Assembly (NCBI GenBank): GCA_964436125.1
Contig: CAYTBT010000003.1
Coordinates: 1-64,000 of the forward strand
DNA: 64,000 nucleotides
Direction: 5' to 3'
Source of the DNA: CAYRFF01 sp964436125
Lineage (GTDB): Bacteria > Bacteroidota > Bacteroidia > Chitinophagales > Saprospiraceae
The translations under genes were made by a program, and so were the position numbers. Below, piece by piece: positions 1-8,836 of this stretch; position 1 is the stretch's first letter, and every line of letters starts with the position of its first letter. Below the pieces are notes generated by a model that saw only the letters and a program-made list of their open reading frames with translations, ran no database searches and was not told where the DNA came from.

Positions 1-70
1 CCGCCTACGGCGGACTAGGTCGAGCTATCTCACTCAGCAAGCTGAGCTCGTAGTCACGCCTTGAGTCATA

Positions 71-105
71 ATTCATTATTCATTATTCATTGTTCATTGT
101 TAATT
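71..105. repeat. Five tandem 7-base units (ATTCATT type)
   Basis: Units attcatt, attcatt, attcatt, gttcatt, gttaatt run head to tail. The array overlaps the last codon and the stop codon of pyrF, so the stop lies inside the repeat. Next to it (1-60) are two short inverted repeats: ccgcc/ggcgg around tac, and ctcagc/gctgag. The function is unknown; it may be an intergenic dispersed repeat. Confidence 0.7.
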
Positions 106-909
106 GCTCAAAAGTCTCTCCATCTCCTCCTTACATGATTGAGCTGAATTCCGGACATAGTCAATGTAATTGTCATTATTCCCGCCGGCATAAATAATTG
201 AACGCGTAGAATTCACAAGAAGACCGACATCTTCTGTTTTCCCATTTTCATAGACGGCTTTCAGGTCTCCTCCTTGCGCGCCCACGCCGGGAACCAGGAG
301 AAAATGTTCCGGTAAAATCCTACGGATTTCATTAAATGATTCCGGATGTGTGGCTCCTACGACAGCCATTGTATCGTCTTTGCTCCCCCACTCTGCTATT
401 TTGTAAAGCACATTCTCATAGAGATATTTATCATTGGTCTCCAAAAACTGGAAGTCCTTGCTACCGACATTTGACGTAAGTCCGAGAATAATGGTCCACT
501 TGTCCTTGAAATTAAGGAATGGTTGCACGGAATCGGAACCCATATACGGTGCAACGGTAAGTGCATCCGCATTCATGGTATTGAAAAAAGCATCGGCATA
601 CATCCGCGATGTATTTCCGATATCACCGCGCTTGGCATCGGCAATCTTCAGATGCGTATCACCGATATAATCCATTGTTTTCTGCATAATAGTCCATCCT
701 GCAGATCCGTGTACTTCATAAAATGCCGAATTGAGTTTGTATGCTACGCAGAAATCGCGTGTTGCATCGATAATTTCCTTGTTGAAAGTGAGAATATCCT
801 CGGGAAAGTTCTTGAATTTAGAAGGCATCTTAGCAATGTCGGGATCAAGCCCAACACAGAGAAAAGATCGCTTCCTCTGAATCTGGTCAACCAGAGATGT
901 ATAATTCAT
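100..909 (-). CDS. pyrF: Orotidine 5'-phosphate decarboxylase (subfamily 2)
   Basis: Catalyses OMP to UMP, the last step of pyrimidine synthesis, in the cytosol. The 269-residue length and the signature DAKRGDIGNTS (residues 91-101, with catalytic Asp91, Lys93 and Asp96) fit the type 2 ODCase family. A phosphate-binding PGVGAQGG lies at 207-214. The ATG overlaps the TAA of the upstream NifU-type gene by one base (TAATG), so the two are probably translationally coupled. The stop codon sits in a heptamer repeat. Assignment is strong. Confidence 0.95.
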   Translation of the reverse strand: MNYTSLVDQIQRKRSFLCVGLDPDIAKMPSKFKNFPEDILTFNKEIIDATRDFCVAYKLNSAFYEVHGSAGWTIMQKTMDYIGDTHLKIADAKRGDIGNTSRMYADAFFNTMNADALTVAPYMGSDSVQPFLNFKDKWTIILGLTSNVGSKDFQFLETNDKYLYENVLYKIAEWGSKDDTMAVVGATHPESFNEIRRILPEHFLLVPGVGAQGGDLKAVYENGKTEDVGLLVNSTRSIIYAGGNNDNYIDYVRNSAQSCKEEMERLLSN

Positions 910-1172
910 TAAGCCTTTGTATTTGCAGAATGGCCATTGATAGGCACTACAGCAGTAACTTCAGGGACGCGAGATTTTATCGCTTGGGCTACGCCCAATT
1001 TTAATGTCATATCAGACATTGCACAGGACTCGCAACTACCGAGCCACTTAATGGATACAACCATATCGTCACTTAAATCCACAATCTCTACATTTCCGCC
1101 ATCTACCTTCAGATGTGGTCGTACTTCATCGAGAGCTTTATCTATCTGTGCTATTTTCTCTGATTTGTTCAT
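909..1172 (-). CDS. NifU-like C-terminal domain Fe-S scaffold
   Basis: This 87-residue protein is a stand-alone NifU C-terminal (Nfu) domain. It has the Fe-S ligand pair C-E-S-C (Cys47, Cys50) preceded by the typical LKVDGGNVE segment (21-29). Family members carry or transfer iron-sulfur clusters in the cytosol. It is the first gene of a two-gene unit with pyrF, overlapping by one base. mrp, another Fe-S carrier candidate, lies just upstream on the same strand, separated by 189 bases. Confidence 0.92.
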   Translation of the reverse strand: MNKSEKIAQIDKALDEVRPHLKVDGGNVEIVDLSDDMVVSIKWLGSCESCAMSDMTLKLGVAQAIKSRVPEVTAVVPINGHSANTKA

Positions 1173-1361
1173 CGTCTATTCTTAATTACTGCTTCCTGAT
1201 GAATAAATAGTTTGTATATTTCATTTATGCCGGTTCTTATGCATTAAAATAGTCAATTGCACTTGAATACCGAGCATACACCACCCTTATCTCATCGTTT
1301 AATACATATAAACGCAAGGTGCGAAAATTAGTTTATTTTTATTTAGACTAATTAAGACTTT

Positions 1362-2465
1362 TTATCTTTTCATCTGCACTTGCTGCGTCGGATCCATGCT
1401 TTCATTCCTTCTAGCAGTTTGTCTAGCAAGATTCTTGGCAATTTTCAAGAATTCATCCCGAGCCGGATTTTCTTTATCGAGAACTGCCGGTTTTCCTGTA
1501 TCACCACCTTCCCGGACTCCTTGCACTATAGGAACCTGCCCGAGAAGAACAGTATTAGAATCTTTGGCGAGCCGCTTACCACCGTCTTTACCGAAGATAT
1601 AATACTTCTTGTCCGGTAATTCCGGAGGAGTAAAGTAAGCCATATTCTCCACGATACCAAGGATAGGAACATTAATATTCTCTATGCGGAACATATTTCG
1701 CGCTTTAATCGCATCGTTCAGCGACACATCTTGTGGAGTAGTGACAATAACAGCGCCCGTAACAGCAAGTGACTGCACAAGTGATAATTGGATATCGCCG
1801 GTACCCGGAGGCAAGTCTATGACAAGATAATCAAGTTCCGGCCACATACAATCATTAATAAACTGCTTCAACACTCCACTTAAACGCGGTCCTCTGAGCA
1901 CAACAGCCTGTTGAGGATCCACAACCAGACCGAGAGACATGATGTGCACTCCGTAATTTTCAATAGGAATAAGTTTAGGTTTATCATAGACTTTCTTCAC
2001 CATCGGTTGTTCTCCTTCTATTCCCATCATTGTAGGAATGCTCGGACCGTGAAAATCTGTATCGAGCAATCCGACTTTTGCCCCGAGTTCATGCAGACCT
2101 AGTGCCAGATTAACCGCTACCGTTGATTTTCCTACTCCACCTTTTCCAGAGGCGACTGCGATAAAATTTTTGACCTGTGGTAGTGGTCCCCTATTGGCAA
2201 ATGGGCTCCCGCCGGGCATTCCCGTTTCCTGAAAGTGCACATTGACGCCCATATTCGGGTACACGTAATTTATAACATCCGTACAACTCTCCAGCAAGGA
2301 CATTTTCACCTGCGCATCATTCCTCGGTATGTGAATCGTAAAGGATACCGCATCCTCTTCTATCTCAATATCATTTACAAGTTGAGCATCTACAATATTG
2401 GTTCCTCCTGTCGGATCCTTAACGCTCTTTAATATCTTCAGTAGTTTCTCTTTCTTTATTTTCAT
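1362..2465 (-). CDS. mrp: Mrp/ApbC-family P-loop ATPase, iron-sulfur carrier-like
   Basis: 367 residues. An N-terminal MIP18/DUF59-type domain (about 1-80) is followed by a deviant Walker A GKGGVGKST (107-115) and the Mrp core with DFHGPS (138-143) and DLPPGTGD (217-224). The family loads Fe-S clusters on target proteins. In E. coli-type Mrp a CPxC pair follows the ENM-x-F segment. Here residues 277-289 read Y-F-T-P-P-E-L-P-D-K with no cysteine, which would remove the usual bridging cluster ligands. The start ATG at 2465 has no strong SD. Confidence 0.92.
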   Translation of the reverse strand: MKIKKEKLLKILKSVKDPTGGTNIVDAQLVNDIEIEEDAVSFTIHIPRNDAQVKMSLLESCTDVINYVYPNMGVNVHFQETGMPGGSPFANRGPLPQVKNFIAVASGKGGVGKSTVAVNLALGLHELGAKVGLLDTDFHGPSIPTMMGIEGEQPMVKKVYDKPKLIPIENYGVHIMSLGLVVDPQQAVVLRGPRLSGVLKQFINDCMWPELDYLVIDLPPGTGDIQLSLVQSLAVTGAVIVTTPQDVSLNDAIKARNMFRIENINVPILGIVENMAYFTPPELPDKKYYIFGKDGGKRLAKDSNTVLLGQVPIVQGVREGGDTGKPAVLDKENPARDEFLKIAKNLARQTARRNESMDPTQQVQMKR

Positions 2466-2495
2466 AATATTCTCTGCTTAATTCCATAAAATCGC

Positions 2496-3020
2496 CTACC
2501 CGTAGGCATTAAAATATTCTTTCAGGTCCTTGGCTTCATTCATTTTCAGCCGACCTGATATCAACAACCTCAATTCCCGCCGACGCTTTGCACTTTCATA
2601 ACGCTCCTCTTGTTCACCCGTCAAGGGCTTTACCAGAGGTATTTTTATCGGCTTTTTCTCCACATCATCTATTCCTACAAATGTAAAATACGCATGATTG
2701 CACTTCCGCGTATTATTTCCCTTAATATCGGATGCAATTACCTCGACAAATACCTCCACCGAGCTCGTAAACGCCCTTGTCACACATGCTTCCAGTGTTA
2801 CAACATCGCCATTGTTGATAGGTTTATCAAATGACACGTGATCTACACAAGCCGTCACAACATAAGCCTCTGCATGTTTCCCCGCACAGATTCCTCCTAT
2901 CGTATCCATCCACCTCATCAGATTCCCACCCATGAGATTATCCAGAGGATTGGTGTCATTGGGCATAACCATTATTGTCATTGTCGATGTGGATTCCGAT
3001 ACTTTCTTTTCTTGTCGCAT
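2496..3020 (-). CDS. Acyl-CoA thioesterase, hotdog fold (ACOT/YciA type)
   Basis: 174 residues with the BACH/YciA signature NPLDNLMGGNLMRWMD (about 24-39) and VDHVSFDKPI (60-69), which form the CoA-binding and catalytic hotdog face. The family hydrolyses acyl-CoA esters in the cytosol. It is a single gene; a TACCTTTG -7 box lies about 125 bases upstream, giving a long leader that contains one copy of the 13-mer motif. The acyl-chain preference cannot be read from the sequence. Confidence 0.88.
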   Translation of the reverse strand: MRQEKKVSESTSTMTIMVMPNDTNPLDNLMGGNLMRWMDTIGGICAGKHAEAYVVTACVDHVSFDKPINNGDVVTLEACVTRAFTSSVEVFVEVIASDIKGNNTRKCNHAYFTFVGIDDVEKKPIKIPLVKPLTGEQEERYESAKRRRELRLLISGRLKMNEAKDLKEYFNAYG

Positions 3021-3088
3021 TAACTTCTTTTTATTCGTTCTACCGTAATATTGTTATGTCTGCATTCCACTTTCACTCCTTATCCATG

Positions 3089-3101
3089 AGCTTCCGCAAA
3101 T
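3089..3101 (-). repeat. 13-mer motif ATTTGCGGAAGCT, exact, intergenic
   Basis: Exact copy read on the minus strand, followed 3' by catggata. It is the only exact copy outside a coding region in this window. Confidence 0.9.
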
Positions 3102-3144
3102 GACTGCAGCGCGCTTCAATCCCATTCCGGCATATAATTTCTGG

Positions 3145-3152
3145 CAAAGGTA
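3145..3152 (-). promoter_or_regulatory. Bacteroidota-type -7 box TACCTTTG for the thioesterase gene
   Basis: Minus-strand ATTTTTACCTTTG matches the TAnnTTTG consensus of the Bacteroidota primary sigma factor. The same ATTTTTACCTTTG occurs before the DegT gene (10947-10954). No clear -33 TTTG is seen. Confidence 0.5.
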
Positions 3153-3464
3153 AAAATTTATGGCTTGTTCCATAGCTTCTTTTCTATCACAATATTGTCA
3201 TCACTAGTTCTCTTTCTCTGCTTTCCGCCCACATCGCTACGGCAATTCAATGCACACCTACTTTTCTGCTTCCGGAAGCATCTCAACTCTCCATAGCCAT
3301 ATCCTATACTCTACAGCTCATCTTCTAGGTGCATTGCAAGCATCGGAGTGCCACTATCTGTTCCACCCTATGCTGCTTCCGGGACATTTATCGACAAATC
3401 ACCGCTCGAGAATATCGATTTCTGCCTTAAGAAGTGTACTTTTGCTAGAGAAAAAAGAATACTT

Positions 3465-4148
3465 ATGGAAATTACATATTTAGGACAATCTTCCTTTCAA
3501 GTGAAGATCGGAGGGAAAACACTAGTATTTGACCCATTTATCTCCGCCAATGAGCTCGCAGCAGACATCGACATCAACGCTCTTGAGGCTGATTATATCC
3601 TGCTTACACATGGTCACGAAGACCACGTACTCGATGCCGAAGCGATAGCAAAGCGTACCGGAGCAACCATTATATCCAATTTTGAAATCGCAAGCTGGTA
3701 TGAGGCCAAGGGGATTAAAGCACATCCATTAAACCACGGAGGCAAATGGACATTTGACTTTGGGACTGTAAAATATGTGAACGCAATTCACTCAAGCGTA
3801 TTGCCAGATGGAACCTATGGAGGAAATCCGGGCGGATTTGTAATAAATAGTGGTGAAGAAACGCTATATCATGCAGGAGATACCGCATTAACCATGGATA
3901 TGAAGCTCATTCCATTGACAAGTCCTGCTTTAAGCTGCGCTATCCTGCCCATCGGTGATAATTTCACGATGAATTATGAAGAAGCACTCATTGCAAGTCA
4001 ATTTATCCAATGCGATAAAATTATAGCTTGTCATTACGATACATTTGGCTATATTGAAGTCAAGGACAAGGATGAGGTCGTAAAAACATTTGCGGAAGCT
4101 GATAAAGAAATAATATTCCTTGAAATAGGAAAAGCGAGTACGATATAA
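3465..4148 (+). CDS. UPF0173-type metal-dependent hydrolase (metallo-beta-lactamase fold)
   Basis: 227 residues from the ATG at 3465. A longer frame from 3348 exists, but its extra 39 residues look random and homologues start at the MEITYLG-type strand. The zinc motif HGHEDHVLD is at 49-57, and later metal ligands are probably in YHAGDT and in ACHYDTF. The family hydrolyses unknown substrates in the cytosol. A TACTTTTG box lies about 20 bases upstream. One exact 13-mer motif is in the 3' part, where it encodes FAEA. Confidence 0.88.
   Translation: MEITYLGQSSFQVKIGGKTLVFDPFISANELAADIDINALEADYILLTHGHEDHVLDAEAIAKRTGATIISNFEIASWYEAKGIKAHPLNHGGKWTFDFGTVKYVNAIHSSVLPDGTYGGNPGGFVINSGEETLYHAGDTALTMDMKLIPLTSPALSCAILPIGDNFTMNYEEALIASQFIQCDKIIACHYDTFGYIEVKDKDEVVKTFAEADKEIIFLEIGKASTI
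4088..4100 (+). repeat. 13-mer motif ATTTGCGGAAGCT, exact
   Basis: Within the hydrolase gene, read in the frame giving FAEA. The 3' flank gataaagaaata is A/T-rich. Confidence 0.9.
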
Positions 4149-4210
4149 AGCACACTCGAGATAGCTATATCGGCTTAATAATCACGGAGGGAATTGTAAA
4201 AGAGAGAAAT

Positions 4211-5035
4211 ATGGGGAATGTTGTTGCAATAGCCAATCAAAAAGGCGGCGTAGGAAAGACGACAACGGCGATTAATCTCGCTGCCAGCCTGGCTATACTT
4301 GAAAAGAAAATTCTGCTCATCGATGCGGATCCACAGGCCAATGCCACTAGCGGCGTCGGCATTGAGCTGGACGATGTGGAGCTTTCTACTTATGATTGCA
4401 TGTTGAATAAAACCGATCCGCACGAGGCGATTCTGAAGACGAGTACGCCCAATCTCTATATCCTTCCATCTCATATCGATCTCGTCGGTGCTGATCTCGA
4501 GCTCGTATCCCGCATGAAAAGGGAATATGTCATGAAGAGATTTGTCGATAAGGTAAAGGATGAATATGACTTTGTCTTTATTGATTGCCTGCCTTCTCTC
4601 GGACTTATCACCGTCAATGCACTAGCTGCTGCAGACAGTGTTCTCATACCGATTCAATGCGAAATATATTCTCTTGAAGGTCTGCAAAAATTGAAAAATA
4701 CGATAAGCCTCGTGCGCAATGAGATTAACAATGATCTCAAAATCGAAGGGATTCTCTTGACAATGTACGATAGCCGCCTCAGACTAGCCAATATCGTGGT
4801 CGAAGAAGTCACTGAAAATGCGTCTGATTATGTATTTGATACGATAATTCACCGCAATTCCAAGATCGGAGAATCGCCTTCCGTACACAGGCCGGTGATT
4901 ATGTATGATTCCGGAAGTAAAGGTTCCTCCAATTATCTCAACCTTGCCAAGGAATTTCTCCATAAGAATGGCTTTAAAATAATCGATATAAGCAAGGAAG
5001 ATATCCGAGACATCCAGAGAAATGCGTTTTCATAA
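4211..5035 (+). CDS. parA: Chromosome-partitioning ATPase ParA/Soj
   Basis: 274 residues with a deviant Walker A KGGVGKTT (11-18), the LLIDADPQANAT strand and a later FIDCLPSLG Walker B-like element. ParA dimerises with ATP on nucleoid DNA and drives segregation of ParB-parS complexes. It is followed 13 bases later by parB with a good SD, making a standard parAB operon. The length and motifs match chromosomal ParA without the extra N-terminal HTH of plasmid type Ia proteins. Confidence 0.96.
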   Translation: MGNVVAIANQKGGVGKTTTAINLAASLAILEKKILLIDADPQANATSGVGIELDDVELSTYDCMLNKTDPHEAILKTSTPNLYILPSHIDLVGADLELVSRMKREYVMKRFVDKVKDEYDFVFIDCLPSLGLITVNALAAADSVLIPIQCEIYSLEGLQKLKNTISLVRNEINNDLKIEGILLTMYDSRLRLANIVVEEVTENASDYVFDTIIHRNSKIGESPSVHRPVIMYDSGSKGSSNYLNLAKEFLHKNGFKIIDISKEDIRDIQRNAFS

Positions 5036-5048
5036 AGGAAGATAAAAT

Positions 5049-5945
5049 ATGCCTAAAAGAAGTAATAAAAAAGAACTAGGTAAAGGAATAAGAGCTTTAC
5101 TGAAAGATATTGACTCAAGTGAGAAAAAGAAGATAGATGCCGTGGATTCTACCGACAGGAACAATCCCGGCCTGAAAAATATTCCACTCGATTTTATTGA
5201 GCGAAATCCCTTTCAGCCTCGAGGAAACTTCGATGAAGAGGCCATTGCCGAGCTCGCTGATTCTATCAGTGTTCACGGCCTTATCCAGCCGATAACGGTA
5301 AGAAGGCTTCACGAGAATGCCTATCAGATTATCTCCGGTGAAAGACGGCTCCGCGCTGCAGGCATAGCAGGCTTGGAATCTATTCCGGCTTATGTACGCA
5401 CTGCGGATGATCAGGAAATGCTGGAAATGGCTCTCGTGGAAAATATCCAGCGCGAAAATCTCAACCCTATTGAAATCGCCATTTCTTATCATCGACTCCT
5501 GGATGAATGCGATCTTACACAAGAGGAATTATCCGATCGCGTCGGGAAAAATCGATCGACGATCAGCAATTATATCCGCTTGCTGAAACTTCCTCCACAG
5601 ATTCAGGCAGAACTGAAGAAAAATTCTTTAAGCATGGGGCATGCTCGTGCACTTGCAGGCATTCAAGACCTGGGTAAACAATTGCATATTTTTAAGCAAA
5701 TTATGGAAAAATCCCTTTCCGTACGAGCAACGGAAAAGCTCATTCAGAATCTAGGCAATAAGAAGCCTTCAAGCAATCAGAAAAACGTGCTTGATCCACA
5801 AGTGAAACAAATTCAAGAGGATCTCAGTGAATATTTCAACACAATTGTAAAGATTAAACGTTCTACTCAAGGAAAAGGCTCAATTGTACTTCAATTTAAC
5901 AATGACGAAGAATTTAATGACATATTGGATCAGCTTGATATGTAG
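5049..5945 (+). CDS. parB: Chromosome-partitioning protein ParB/Spo0J
   Basis: 298 residues. The ParB/Srx CTP-binding region carries GERRLRAA (97-104) and ENIQRENLNPIE (131-142), followed by a helix-turn-helix at about 156-180 (LTQEELSDRVGKNRSTISNY). The C-terminal part should dimerise. It binds parS and spreads on DNA with ParA. AGGAAG sits ahead of the ATG. Its 3' end overlaps the next gene by 44 bases. I found no perfect parS near it; a partial palindrome is at 32469. Confidence 0.96.
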   Translation: MPKRSNKKELGKGIRALLKDIDSSEKKKIDAVDSTDRNNPGLKNIPLDFIERNPFQPRGNFDEEAIAELADSISVHGLIQPITVRRLHENAYQIISGERRLRAAGIAGLESIPAYVRTADDQEMLEMALVENIQRENLNPIEIAISYHRLLDECDLTQEELSDRVGKNRSTISNYIRLLKLPPQIQAELKKNSLSMGHARALAGIQDLGKQLHIFKQIMEKSLSVRATEKLIQNLGNKKPSSNQKNVLDPQVKQIQEDLSEYFNTIVKIKRSTQGKGSIVLQFNNDEEFNDILDQLDM

Positions 5946-6522
5946 CTTATGCCTATGTTTTCCTCTCTACGGACAAGGAATCCAAGTAAACCAGGACAGC
6001 ATGGCGATAGTCGAGCCTTTTTTCAAGCAAAGTCCGAGGGAAATGGCCTTTTCCTCGCTGCGCTGGTTAAAGTCCGATGCTGCAAGAAACCCCAAGATAG
6101 CTTTACTTGCCGGTATCATTCCCGGCGGCGGACAACTCTACAACCGTCAATTTGCCAAGCTCAGCGTATATTATATCGGTATCGGTGGCTTCCTTTACCT
6201 CATCGACAGCAATACAACAGAATACCGTAAGCTGAAACGAGCTTATGCTATGCGCATAGCAGGTGAAGATGATATTTACAAAGGGATTATCACTACTGCC
6301 GCACGCTTAAAATCTATCCGCGACCAATACCGGAAAAATCTTGAACTGAGCTATATCGGCGCAGTAGTTTTCTATATTGTAGGTATTGTCGATGGCTTCG
6401 TTTCAGCTCATTTGTCGAGCTTTGATGTTTCTGATGATATCTCCTTTCATCCACGATTAATTCCTTCAATCGGCACATCTTCTTCACTGGGAATCGCCGT
6501 CCGATGGACGATAGGAAAGTAA
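5902..6522 (+). CDS. DUF5683-type membrane protein, conserved downstream of parB
   Basis: 206 residues with an N-terminal signal-like segment (ISLICSLCLCFPLYGQ) and a DUF5683-like core with IIPGGGQLYNRQFAKL, then two further hydrophobic stretches (about 85-102 and 142-165). Proteins like this commonly follow parB in Bacteroidota; the function is unknown. I chose the ATG at 5902 because it gives a positively charged n-region (MTKN). An ATG at 5917 is also possible. The start lies inside parB, so expression is probably coupled. Confidence 0.8.
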   Translation: MTKNLMTYWISLICSLCLCFPLYGQGIQVNQDSMAIVEPFFKQSPREMAFSSLRWLKSDAARNPKIALLAGIIPGGGQLYNRQFAKLSVYYIGIGGFLYLIDSNTTEYRKLKRAYAMRIAGEDDIYKGIITTAARLKSIRDQYRKNLELSYIGAVVFYIVGIVDGFVSAHLSSFDVSDDISFHPRLIPSIGTSSSLGIAVRWTIGK

Positions 6523-6667
6523 CTTGCCCTTTAGTGGAATCTGAGCTTATACGAGCTTCTTATAGTGGAAATACTCAAGTGCATTATCACAATCTTTCCT
6601 TTCAGAGAATTCATCGATTTTCCTTACATTGTCCAGCTATAAAATTAAATCTAAAAGGAATACAACT

Positions 6668-6994
6668 ATGGCGTGGCTCATCTTAATAATAGCAGGCTTA
6701 TTTGAAGCAACATTTGCCTTCTGCCTCGGCAAGGCCAAGGAGGCGCATGGCAGCGATGTGTACTTCTGGTACGGCGGTTTTTTCATTGCACTAGTCATAA
6801 GTATGATTCTCCTGGTGAAAGCAACTCAATCCCTACCGATAGGCACGGCTTATGCAGTATGGACCGGCATAGGTGCCGTAGGTTCCGTCGTTCTGGGAAT
6901 CTTGTTTTTTAAAGAACCGGCAAGCTTCTGGCGGTTATTTTTCCTCACTACATTAATCCTTTCCATTATAGGTCTCAAATATGTGTCCGCATAA
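6668..6994 (+). CDS. Small multidrug resistance (SMR) family transporter, SugE/Gdx-like
   Basis: 108 residues and four predicted transmembrane helices. The first helix contains the essential Glu in AGLFEATFAF, and LPIGTAYAVWTGIGAVGSVVLG matches the SMR helix 3 signature. Members export guanidinium or quaternary ammonium compounds as antiparallel dimers. The ATG at 6668 is preceded by aaaagga; the upstream in-frame ATG at 6629 adds a non-hydrophobic tail and is rejected. I saw no guanidine riboswitch in the 145-base leader. Confidence 0.88.
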   Translation: MAWLILIIAGLFEATFAFCLGKAKEAHGSDVYFWYGGFFIALVISMILLVKATQSLPIGTAYAVWTGIGAVGSVVLGILFFKEPASFWRLFFLTTLILSIIGLKYVSA

Positions 6995-7028
6995 ATAAAT
7001 TCATCGCCTGACAACTCATTTAAAGCCT

Positions 7029-7904
7029 ATGCTTAGATTTTTCTATCGTCTCCTCCACAAATTAAAATTACTGAAGTTTCTGAACCTTTCGGCAAATCTT
7101 CAAGTCAATGACAAGAACTTTTCCATTCCTATCCTCCATAATACCGGTTATACCCACCTCTTCCCTACCGAAGAATGGATGCTCACGCTGCTCAAGTTGT
7201 GCATTGCTGAAGGTAAGGGCACATTCATCGATATCGGAGCAAATATCGGGCAGACTCTCTTAAAGCTCAGAAGTATTTCAGAAGATATGCCATACATTGG
7301 ATTCGAGCCCAATCCACATTGCGTATTTTATCTCAATGAATTAATTCAAGGCAATAAACTCCGGAACTGCACGATAATTCCCGTAGGAATATCCGATAAA
7401 AATGGCATAAGCACGCTCGAGCATTACCTGGATTCGATTACGGACAGTTCAGCTTCTTTGATTTCAGACTTCCGACCAGATGAAGAAATTTATTTCCGGC
7501 AGCAAGTCCCGACATTTGACATAAGTCATATAAAAAATGAAATCGGCCTCGATAATGTCAATATCCTCAAGATTGATGTCGAAGGCGGCGAACTAGAAGT
7601 TATCAGGAGTTTTCAGCCGATTATTACAAAGGATAAGCCCATTATATTCATGGAAATCCTTCCTGTTTATCGTCCGGAGAATCGCAATAGACTCCGCCGG
7701 CAGATGGAAATTGAAAAGATCCTTGCTGCAGCGAATTACGATATGTACAACATCATACTGCAAGATGGCGATTGCCTTGCCTTAAAGAAACTCGATCATA
7801 TCGGTGTACATGCCGATATACAGAAAAGCGACTATCTTATGCTCCCGGCATCGCGGGTAGATATGCTGAAAATCATTGAGAAGAGCAATATCAACATTTT
7901 ATAG
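7029..7904 (+). CDS. FkbM-family SAM-dependent methyltransferase
   Basis: 291 residues. The SAM-binding motif FIDIGANIG (66-74), the acidic strand GFEPNP (91-96) and KIDVEGGELEVI (around 183) are the Methyltransf_21/FkbM signature. Members methylate hydroxyls of sugars or polyketides, often on surface polysaccharides. The substrate is not deducible. The next gene starts 22 bases after the stop. Confidence 0.88.
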   Translation: MLRFFYRLLHKLKLLKFLNLSANLQVNDKNFSIPILHNTGYTHLFPTEEWMLTLLKLCIAEGKGTFIDIGANIGQTLLKLRSISEDMPYIGFEPNPHCVFYLNELIQGNKLRNCTIIPVGISDKNGISTLEHYLDSITDSSASLISDFRPDEEIYFRQQVPTFDISHIKNEIGLDNVNILKIDVEGGELEVIRSFQPIITKDKPIIFMEILPVYRPENRNRLRRQMEIEKILAAANYDMYNIILQDGDCLALKKLDHIGVHADIQKSDYLMLPASRVDMLKIIEKSNINIL

Positions 7905-7926
7905 GGAAAGGGAGTTTATTTCCATC

Positions 7927-8769
7927 ATGGCAAGAACGGCGCAATCCATATTCCCCAAAATTCGCGAGGTAATGCAATACATTGACCTCTCAAGTGATAT
8001 AGAAAGTCTTCTACTTCTCATAGCAAAGAAAATGAACTTGAGCGAAGCTCAATTAAAGTCCTTGTTCATGCAATGGGCGGGTGTTTCTCCTGTACATTTC
8101 TTTGAGAACATTAAACGGGCTCAAGGCAATCTCACGCAGCCGGAAACCACGCCGACTTTATTCACCGAGACCGGAAAAGCTGAGATAAAATCAACCCAAA
8201 TTGCACCGAGTGAATTTATAGATATCATCCGGATGACCGATGATGAATTCATCTCCGATAGGCGGCTGTCACACTTGCGCTATTCATTTATGGAAAGTCC
8301 ATTTGGGCAGCTGATTATCGCATCGACGAGGAAAGGGATATGTTATATTGCATTTGAAGAAGATAGGAACAAGGCACTTTCCGCTTTACAGAAGATTTAT
8401 CCGCTCACAAGTCTGCAAAAGAATACACCCGATAAACACAGGAAGCTTATGGAGTACTTTGAAGATCCGGTGCATTTCCGACACAATATAAAGCTTCACC
8501 TAAAAGCAACCGACTTCCAGCTCCTCGTATGGAATGCACTACTGGCAATTCCACCCGGTGAAATCAGATCCTACCAACAACTTGCAAGAGGTCTTGATAT
8601 GCCTCAATCTGCACGAGCTGTCGGAACTGCAATCGGTAGGAATGTTATAGCGTATTTTATTCCTTGTCACAGGGTCGTACGATCATCCGGGGAAATCGGC
8701 AAATTCAAATGGGGCGGCACCGAAAGGAAGATGGCAATCATAGGCTGGGAAGCAGCACAGAATACCTGA
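7927..8769 (+). CDS. AraC-type HTH fused to O6-alkylguanine-DNA alkyltransferase
   Basis: 280 residues. Residues 10-70 resemble the AraC/Ada helix-turn-helix (AGVSPVHFFENIKRAQ). Residues about 118-280 form the methyltransferase with PCHR at 246-249 (acceptor Cys247) and the typical GTAIGRNV. This is Ada without its N-terminal Cys-rich zinc/phosphotriester domain. It repairs O6-alkylguanine and may regulate. The ATG at 7927 follows an AAGGGAG SD; an upstream in-frame ATG at 7876 lies within the previous gene. Confidence 0.92.
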   Translation: MARTAQSIFPKIREVMQYIDLSSDIESLLLLIAKKMNLSEAQLKSLFMQWAGVSPVHFFENIKRAQGNLTQPETTPTLFTETGKAEIKSTQIAPSEFIDIIRMTDDEFISDRRLSHLRYSFMESPFGQLIIASTRKGICYIAFEEDRNKALSALQKIYPLTSLQKNTPDKHRKLMEYFEDPVHFRHNIKLHLKATDFQLLVWNALLAIPPGEIRSYQQLARGLDMPQSARAVGTAIGRNVIAYFIPCHRVVRSSGEIGKFKWGGTERKMAIIGWEAAQNT

Positions 8770-8836
8770 ATTGTCTTGCCTCTGGCTATCGGGAATAGAG
8801 ATTGATATTTTCTCCGTTTTATTCAGCCCCAGATCC

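Larger units (their letters stand above)
3021..3464. other. Intergenic region between divergent genes (444 bp)
   Basis: Separates the divergently transcribed thioesterase and hydrolase genes. It holds one exact 13-mer motif (3089-3101) and a minus-strand TACCTTTG box (3145-3152). A plus-strand TACTTTTG box is at about 3437-3444. An open frame continues upstream of the hydrolase ATG but lacks protein-like conservation that I recognise. Confidence 0.6.

Noticed and set aside
6523..6667. Guanidine riboswitch ahead of the SMR transporter
   Set aside because: I found no conserved ACGR/loop elements in the 145-base leader.
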